A stretch of DNA of 9,575 nucleotides from Thiohalobacter sp. (GTDB taxonomy: Bacteria; Pseudomonadota; Gammaproteobacteria; DSM-19610): the NCBI GenBank assembly GCA_027010005.1, contig JALVCM010000312.1, positions 1 through 9,575 of the forward strand, given 5' to 3'. The notes beneath the pieces are model-generated. The model searched no databases. It saw only the letters and a program-made list of their open reading frames with translations, and was not told where the DNA came from. The translations under genes and the position numbers were made by a program. Below, piece after piece: positions 6,291 through 9,575 of the stretch. The first letter of the stretch is position 1, and each line of letters opens with the position of its first letter.

Positions 6291-6466
6291 TCTTACGAAG
6301 CGCACTCTGTCTGAATGTAAAACTTTCCGTCATACCGCATAACTGAATTTGCCGGGTTTCGTCTATTTCGTAATAAAGTTTTCAACAGGTTAGAGGCTCT
6401 CGAAAAATGATACCCCCGTCACAAAAAGTTGTAAGTATTCCCGACACACCGGGCAACAAGAAATAC

Positions 6467-7771
6467 TCAGAAAGTCCGGGTCATGCTAATCATCCACTGA
6501 TTCCGGATGTAGCTGTATATACCGATGTTGGAATCGTTGTTGGTCCGCTCCCAGTAGCCGCTCACTGACCAGTTTTTCAGTAAATCGTCATCGTCATTGT
6601 ACTCGTGCATCAGACCAACAGTGGTCACATATTCAATATCATCACGCTTCTTGTCGAGACCGCTGAAGGAATCCCTGCCATCAAACTCGTAAAGTGAGAT
6701 ACGTCCCCGCGCGTATGCCGAACCGTTGTGCCAGGTATTTGTATTCACGCCTACATTCAGTTGACCGCCCAGGTAGCCGAACTCGTCATCATCGGCAAAG
6801 AATTTAATGGCTCTCGCGCCGGCGGTCGTCACAACCCTGCGGTTATTGAAATAGCGACCGTAATTTACGCCAGTGGCAAAATAATCACCCTCACGCCCAT
6901 CATCGATGTTCCGGTTGTAGTTGCGGCGCGTATAAATGGCATCCCAGCTCAACTCGCTGTTATCGAACTGCCAGGTCACAGTGGGGTTCAATGAATTAAA
7001 CCAGCCCAGCGCATGCCCTCCCAGGGTCAGGTAATCTGAACGCACCAGCAGGGATGCGCGCCAGTGCCTCAACATCAATACGGCAGGTCCGGTACTGATG
7101 CTGGCCACGGCAAGATCGAATTCGTCAAATTTGTTATACATCCTTGAATAAACGCTCGCACTGGTCTGCCAAACCAGCATCCCGGTACGTTCACCCAGCT
7201 CGACACGTTTTCCGGACTGGTACAGGTGATCGATACCTGCATTCACGACATAGGCATTGTCACTTTTTGCCAGTGCGCCCGGCGCGAGGTTCACATCCCC
7301 GCCACGAACAATACTGTCGCTCGGACCGACGTTTACATTGCTGTCATGCATAACGCCGGCGGATATAAAGGGCTTGATGGTACTCTTCTGACCAAACTCC
7401 TCAGAATCACGTTTAACCTGTGCCAGAAACGCCAGAATGGTAACGCGCACCTCGGGCGGAGTGGCCGGATTTTCCAGTACGTCCTTGGCCAGTTTTTCGG
7501 CTTCCTCGTAACGCATGGATCGGTAGTAGGCCAGCGCCAGTTCAAGCTTGGCACGGTGCAACCTGGGATTTATGTCGAGAATCTGACCGAATGCACGAAT
7601 AGCGGATTTCAGGCGATATTCCTGCAAGGCATCCATACCCTCGCGGAATTTTGCTTCGACTTCGGGATCCGCATTCACTTCAGCATACACAATTGGCTGC
7701 ATGGCAAACGCCATTGCAAGCCCCATGAGCAAACCCCGACACTGTTTTGTTTTTGTTATCACTTGAACCAT
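6467..7771 (-). CDS. TPR plus outer-membrane beta-barrel protein, similar to surface lipoprotein assembly modifiers (DUF560/Slam)
   Basis: This 434-residue protein has a signal peptide (cleavage likely near YA-EV, residue 30) and about two TPR-type helical repeats (roughly 37-105, with AIRAFGQILDINPRLHRAKL and AYYRSMRYEEAEKLA). A long beta-rich domain runs from about 132 to the end. The barrel opens with ISAGVMHDSNVNVG, a pattern typical of the DUF560 family, and ends in MTRTF, the C-terminal Phe signal read by the BAM complex. Slam proteins use this layout to move lipoproteins or haemophore-like proteins across the outer membrane. The 434 residues are slightly short of the neisserial forms. 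No lipoprotein cargo is seen; the nearest candidate is the small proline-rich secreted protein downstream. GGGGA lies seven to eight bases ahead of the ATG. It is divergent from the LapG-like gene. Domain layout is confident; transport function is inference. Confidence 0.85.
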   Translation of the reverse strand: MVQVITKTKQCRGLLMGLAMAFAMQPIVYAEVNADPEVEAKFREGMDALQEYRLKSAIRAFGQILDINPRLHRAKLELALAYYRSMRYEEAEKLAKDVLENPATPPEVRVTILAFLAQVKRDSEEFGQKSTIKPFISAGVMHDSNVNVGPSDSIVRGGDVNLAPGALAKSDNAYVVNAGIDHLYQSGKRVELGERTGMLVWQTSASVYSRMYNKFDEFDLAVASISTGPAVLMLRHWRASLLVRSDYLTLGGHALGWFNSLNPTVTWQFDNSELSWDAIYTRRNYNRNIDDGREGDYFATGVNYGRYFNNRRVVTTAGARAIKFFADDDEFGYLGGQLNVGVNTNTWHNGSAYARGRISLYEFDGRDSFSGLDKKRDDIEYVTTVGLMHEYNDDDDLLKNWSVSGYWERTNNDSNIGIYSYIRNQWMISMTRTF

Positions 7772-7821
7772 GACGCTTCCCCAGTTAGTTTAGTGCTTAT
7801 TATCCGGTATATTATCAAAAT

Positions 7822-7849
7822 ATTATAAAGAATTAACTGGCAAAAACAA
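7822..7849 (-). promoter_or_regulatory. Candidate sigma-70 promoter of the TPR/barrel gene
   Basis: A perfect TATAAT (7822-7827, minus strand) has TTGTTT (7844-7849) 16 bases upstream, and the gene starts about 50 bases downstream. The -35 element matches only in its TTG half. It overlaps the start codon of the divergent LapG-like gene by two bases. Confidence 0.4.
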
Positions 7850-8506
7850 TTGAACACTCGATATCTGTTGCCCCGGACCGGCCTGGCGCTTGCTGCGCTG
7901 GTACTACTGTGTTCTGCCGCCCATGCCTCATCGACAACATTTCCCGACAACCTTTTCGGCTACCGGCAGACCCTGCAATCTGACACGGCCATCTTTGGAC
8001 AATGGGTTCAAGCCCTTGAAAGACATATACTAATTGATATCCCCGAGGGTGACTGCACAAGCGCAACCCTGAACCGCTGCCACCTGCGGAACTGGCTGAC
8101 TTTCCTGGCAGGCCTGAAAGATCTGCCACCTGACAGGCAACTGGATGAGGTCAACCGTTACGCGAACCGGAAACCCTATGTGCTGGACATAGACAACTAC
8201 GGCATCGAGGACTACTGGGCGGTACCCAGGGAATTTCTCTACAACAACGGGGACTGCGAGGACTATGCGATTACCAAGATGTTTTCACTGCGCTGGCTCG
8301 GGTTTGACCAGGATGCACTGCGTATCGTCGTCCTGCAGGACACCAACCTGCGCATCCCCCACGCCGTGCTGGCCGTTGCCAGCCTGGACGACATCCTGAT
8401 CCTGGACAACCAGACCAGTGAAGTCATATCGCACCGGAAAATCGTGCATTATGCACCGGTATACTCGATCAACGAGTCGCACTGGTGGATTCACCTGAGC
8501 AACTGA
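7850..8506 (+). CDS. LapG-family periplasmic calcium-dependent cysteine protease (bacterial transglutaminase-like)
   Basis: This 218-residue exported protein has an N-terminal signal peptide (ending near AHA, residue 26) and the transglutaminase-like cysteine protease fold. The catalytic triad is visible as Cys136 in NNGDCEDYA, His171 in RIPHAVLAV and Asp186 in ILILDNQ. The Asp and Glu flanking Cys136 match the calcium-binding pair of LapG, and DYWAVPREFL precedes them as in the family. LapG proteases cut the N-terminal region of large RTX-type adhesins and so release biofilms, under control of the c-di-GMP receptor LapD. Neither adhesin nor LapD is in the window. The only in-frame start is TTG, since a TAA lies 24 bases upstream and no ATG intervenes; the ribosome-binding site is weak. 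It stands divergent from the barrel gene and 18 bases before the Cache sensor gene, with which it probably forms an operon. Confidence 0.92.
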   Translation: MNTRYLLPRTGLALAALVLLCSAAHASSTTFPDNLFGYRQTLQSDTAIFGQWVQALERHILIDIPEGDCTSATLNRCHLRNWLTFLAGLKDLPPDRQLDEVNRYANRKPYVLDIDNYGIEDYWAVPREFLYNNGDCEDYAITKMFSLRWLGFDQDALRIVVLQDTNLRIPHAVLAVASLDDILILDNQTSEVISHRKIVHYAPVYSINESHWWIHLSN

Positions 8507-8524
8507 CAGGGACACAACCCTCAC

Positions 8525-9575
8525 TTGAACCAGACTGACACACAACAGATCCGCAAAGGCATACTGATACTTGCCAGCATACTGCTGGTAGGCGGCCTGC
8601 TCATCAATGCCTACCTGGAAAGGGAAAGACAGCGTGACCTGGATGACTGGGCCATCCGCCTCGGCCTGGTGGCCGAAACGCGTGTCGAAGCGATTGAAAG
8701 CTGGCTGGAGGAACAGCGTGGGGCCCTCGGCGAACTGGCCAATAACGCGTCTGTGCAACTCTACCTGTGGCAACTCTCGCAGCGCACACAGAAAGACAAC
8801 GTCACCGAGCCCGCACAACTGACCTATCTGCGCAATCTGATTATTGCCAGCGCCGAACGCTACGGGCTTGCACCCGATACTGAACAACCCGCCATACCGG
8901 CCAACCTGCCACAGCGCCATGACACGGGACTGGCACTGTTCGATAACAACCTGCGCCTGGTCGCCGCCACCCAGGGCATGCCCGAGATCGGGAAAGCCTT
9001 CCAGCTGACCCTCGACAAGGCGATGCAAACTGGTGAAACAGCCTATTCAGAACTGGTTACCGATTCGCACGATCGCGTCCTGTTCGGTATCGCCGTTCCT
9101 GTTCCGGTGGTCATAGGCGCCGAGGCCGGCCAAAAGCACAGTGGTATTGTTTTTGGTGTGTACAGCGCGGCACGCAGTCTCTACCCGCTGTTGCGCCGTG
9201 GCGTACCGGTCGCACCCAGTGATGAATCGCTGCTGGTGACCCGACAGGATTCACAGGTCGTCTACCTGTCACCAACGGCGTCGGGCGGCATCCCGACACG
9301 CAAAACACTGCCACTCGACCGCAGCGGGCTCGCCGCCGCCAGTGCAGTCACGCAACCCGGCCGGTTTGGTGAATTCATCAACTACCGGGGTGAACCGGTA
9401 CTTGCCACCAGTCGCCCGTTACGCTCGCTGCCCTGGGTACTGGTGCAGGAAGTCAACGCCGCCCAGGCGTTGCAGGAATCCAACCGCCATCGCCGCTCAC
9501 TGCTCATCACTTTCTCGCTGCTGCTGTTTTTCATTGCCGCCATCCTGATTGCGGCCTGGCGTCATGGCAGCAGCG
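8525..9575 (+). CDS. Membrane sensor with periplasmic double-Cache domain, 3' end outside window
   Basis: The 350 codons seen show a first membrane helix (about 12-30, GILILASILLVGGLLINAY), a periplasmic sensor region of about 290 residues and a second membrane helix (about 325-345, LLITFSLLLFFIAAILIAA). The open frame then leaves the window at the cytoplasmic side. The early segment RVEAIESWLEEQRGALGELA and the late SRPLRSLPWVLVQEVN are typical edges of a double-Cache fold, which binds small molecules. The output domain (histidine kinase, GGDEF/EAL or HD-GYP) lies beyond the edge and cannot be told. Its N-terminus does not resemble LapD. The start is inferred to be the TTG at 8525, 18 bases after the upstream stop: that stop is in the same frame and no ATG lies before the first helix. 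Close spacing suggests co-transcription with the LapG-like protease. Confidence 0.85.
   Translation, partial: MNQTDTQQIRKGILILASILLVGGLLINAYLERERQRDLDDWAIRLGLVAETRVEAIESWLEEQRGALGELANNASVQLYLWQLSQRTQKDNVTEPAQLTYLRNLIIASAERYGLAPDTEQPAIPANLPQRHDTGLALFDNNLRLVAATQGMPEIGKAFQLTLDKAMQTGETAYSELVTDSHDRVLFGIAVPVPVVIGAEAGQKHSGIVFGVYSAARSLYPLLRRGVPVAPSDESLLVTRQDSQVVYLSPTASGGIPTRKTLPLDRSGLAAASAVTQPGRFGEFINYRGEPVLATSRPLRSLPWVLVQEVNAAQALQESNRHRRSLLITFSLLLFFIAAILIAAWRHGSS

Larger units (their letters stand above)
6158..6466. other. 309-base intergenic region, AT-rich, with palindromes and a candidate sigma-54 promoter
   Basis: No credible gene is seen here on either strand. The region is richer in A+T than its neighbours. 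On the minus strand it holds, in order, a small CCCG/CGGG inverted repeat soon after the barrel gene stop, a weak T-tailed hairpin (6269-6290), a perfect 12-bp palindrome TTTTTGCAAAAA (6262-6273), a sigma-54-like element (6235-6250) and a terminator-like hairpin (6199-6218). Together these look like a regulatory region for the small proline-rich protein and possibly the VPLPA-CTERM gene. Confidence 0.6.

Noticed and set aside
6245..6346. Plus-strand 33-codon ORF in the 309-base gap
   Set aside because: It has no ribosome-binding site, no recognisable features, and overlaps the regulatory elements.
8285..9028. Minus-strand ORF of 247 codons opposite the LapG-like and Cache genes
   Set aside because: It spans the junction of two well-supported plus-strand genes, has no signal or motif, and is best explained as a shadow.

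Overview
The window reads as a chromosomal segment of a free-living or symbiotic gammaproteobacterium of moderate GC content. The pointers are a leucine-rich leader peptide ahead of leuA, a leuA/uracil-DNA glycosylase/rimI gene order, a SixA phosphatase, a VPLPA/PEP-CTERM surface protein and a LapG-type periplasmic protease. The genus cannot be named from the sequence alone. No tRNA, rRNA, CRISPR array, insertion sequence or phage gene was seen.

Region 1 (1-1218, minus) is a secreted subtilisin-like protease, complete at its N-terminus and cut by the window start. Region 2 (1360-4404, minus) is a compact leucine/housekeeping operon. A sigma-70-like promoter and a 31-codon leader with nine Leu codons precede several hairpins, then leuA, a type-4 uracil-DNA glycosylase and rimI, the last three separated by five bases or overlapping by four. 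Just upstream is sixA (4412-4915, minus), a phosphohistidine phosphatase.

Region 3 (5028-9575) looks like a cell-surface/biofilm island. Three genes on the minus strand encode a TPR plus outer-membrane beta-barrel protein resembling surface lipoprotein assembly modifiers (6467-7771), a small secreted proline-rich protein with an 11-residue tandem repeat (5798-6157), and a VPLPA-CTERM exosortase substrate (5028-5693). They end at a strong terminator (4975-5004). Divergent from them, on the plus strand, are a LapG-family cysteine protease (7850-8506) and the N-terminal part of a double-Cache membrane sensor (8525-9575, cut by the window end). A good match to a sigma-54 promoter, followed by a terminator-like hairpin, lies in the 309-base gap ahead of the small proline-rich protein.

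The strongest points for a second look are: (i) the glycosylase begins with a peptide resembling the N-terminus of DNA polymerase III psi subunit (HolD), in the very gene position next to rimI that holD holds in Escherichia coli; (ii) the leucine leader and its mutually exclusive RNA pairings, which lack an obvious U-tract terminator; (iii) the barrel/small-repeat-protein/PEP-CTERM/LapG/sensor neighbourhood, which may be an uncharacterised surface-display and release module.
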